From positions 1,824,571-1,884,570 of the forward strand of contig CAIIXF020000011.1 of assembly GCA_903813345.2 (NCBI GenBank): a stretch of DNA of 60,000 bases, read 5' to 3'. Source of the DNA: Owenia fusiformis (Eukaryota > Annelida > Polychaeta > Sabellida > Oweniidae). Under the pieces are notes generated by a model, which was given only the letters and a program-made list of their open reading frames with translations, was not told the DNA's origin and made no database searches. Made by a program: the position numbers and the translations under genes. Positions 59,630 through 60,000 of this stretch are shown one piece after another; the stretch's first letter is position 1, and every line of letters starts with the position of its first letter.

Positions 59630-60000
59630 CTGAAAATAAACAACACAACAAATAAACACATGATACAAATTCATATACATGTACTTTAGATTTATCAAAC
59701 ACAAATGTTTTTCCTCATACAGTTAAACTGCTGATAGTGAACTACTACTCGAACAAGTGCTCACATTGAAAGGTGTTTATATTAAAAGGTGTTTACATTG
59801 AGATGTGTTTACACTGATTAAACTTACTTACTGGTAAGAGTTTCAACAGACATTACATATAATAGCAATTCAAAATTGTGTCACTTTTTAGGATTTTTGC
59901 CACTGGAGTAGGGACAAAAGGAACAGAAACTCAGCCAAATATGGGCAGGGTGCCAGTATAGCAATCATGCCTCATGCTACTGGGGTAAGGACAAATGGGG
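59630..60000 (-). other. how: Part of intron 1 of the STAR gene
   Basis: Sequence upstream of exon 2 in transcript sense. AAAGGTGTTTATATT-like units near 59776-59815 resemble the interior of the pogo-like MITEs. No exon was seen. Confidence 0.5.

Overview
This is a window of invertebrate animal nuclear DNA: AT-rich, intron-rich, with large introns and many short non-autonomous DNA transposons and minisatellites. The protein fragments match animal families (STAR/quaking RNA-binding proteins and paraoxonases). The STAR protein is closer to Drosophila HOW than to vertebrate QKI in its variable segment. With the genome texture this suggests a lophotrochozoan, perhaps a mollusc, but the phylum is a guess.

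Region 1 (about 380-3190, + strand) holds a small three-exon gene that no long reading frame reveals. It has a TATA box, a non-coding first exon, an exon encoding a signal peptide, and a last exon ending in a short Cys-containing tail. The splice phases match exactly and predict a 71-residue secreted precursor with two dibasic cleavage sites. I do not recognise it, and it is the best candidate for something undescribed.

Region 2 (3700-7471, + strand) is a paraoxonase-like (PON) gene relic. Five exons with conserved calcium-ligand motifs lie in consistent splice phase, but the N-terminal exons are absent and one exon carries an in-frame TAG. Its introns hold two large foldback elements, and a minisatellite made of repeated copies of one splice acceptor.

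Region 3 (about 7.5-21.7 kb) has no gene I can support. It contains a palindromic MITE, several minisatellites, a run of RFX/X-box-like palindromes, and, near 19.8-21.7 kb, the probable 3' UTR of the next gene.

Region 4 (21726 to beyond 60000, - strand) is a quaking/HOW-type STAR gene. Running from high to low coordinates, exons 2, 3, 4, 5B, 5A and the C-terminal exon are visible, at the same intron positions as vertebrate QKI; exon 1 (most of QUA1) lies outside the window. The exon completing the QUA2 RNA-binding helix exists in two divergent, phase-identical copies, 5A and 5B, which look mutually exclusive. A possible alternative terminal exon with its own poly(A) signal lies between them. 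The long introns carry a degenerate mariner element, foldback MITEs, pogo-like MITEs, an apparently exact 788-bp tandem duplication and several minisatellites.
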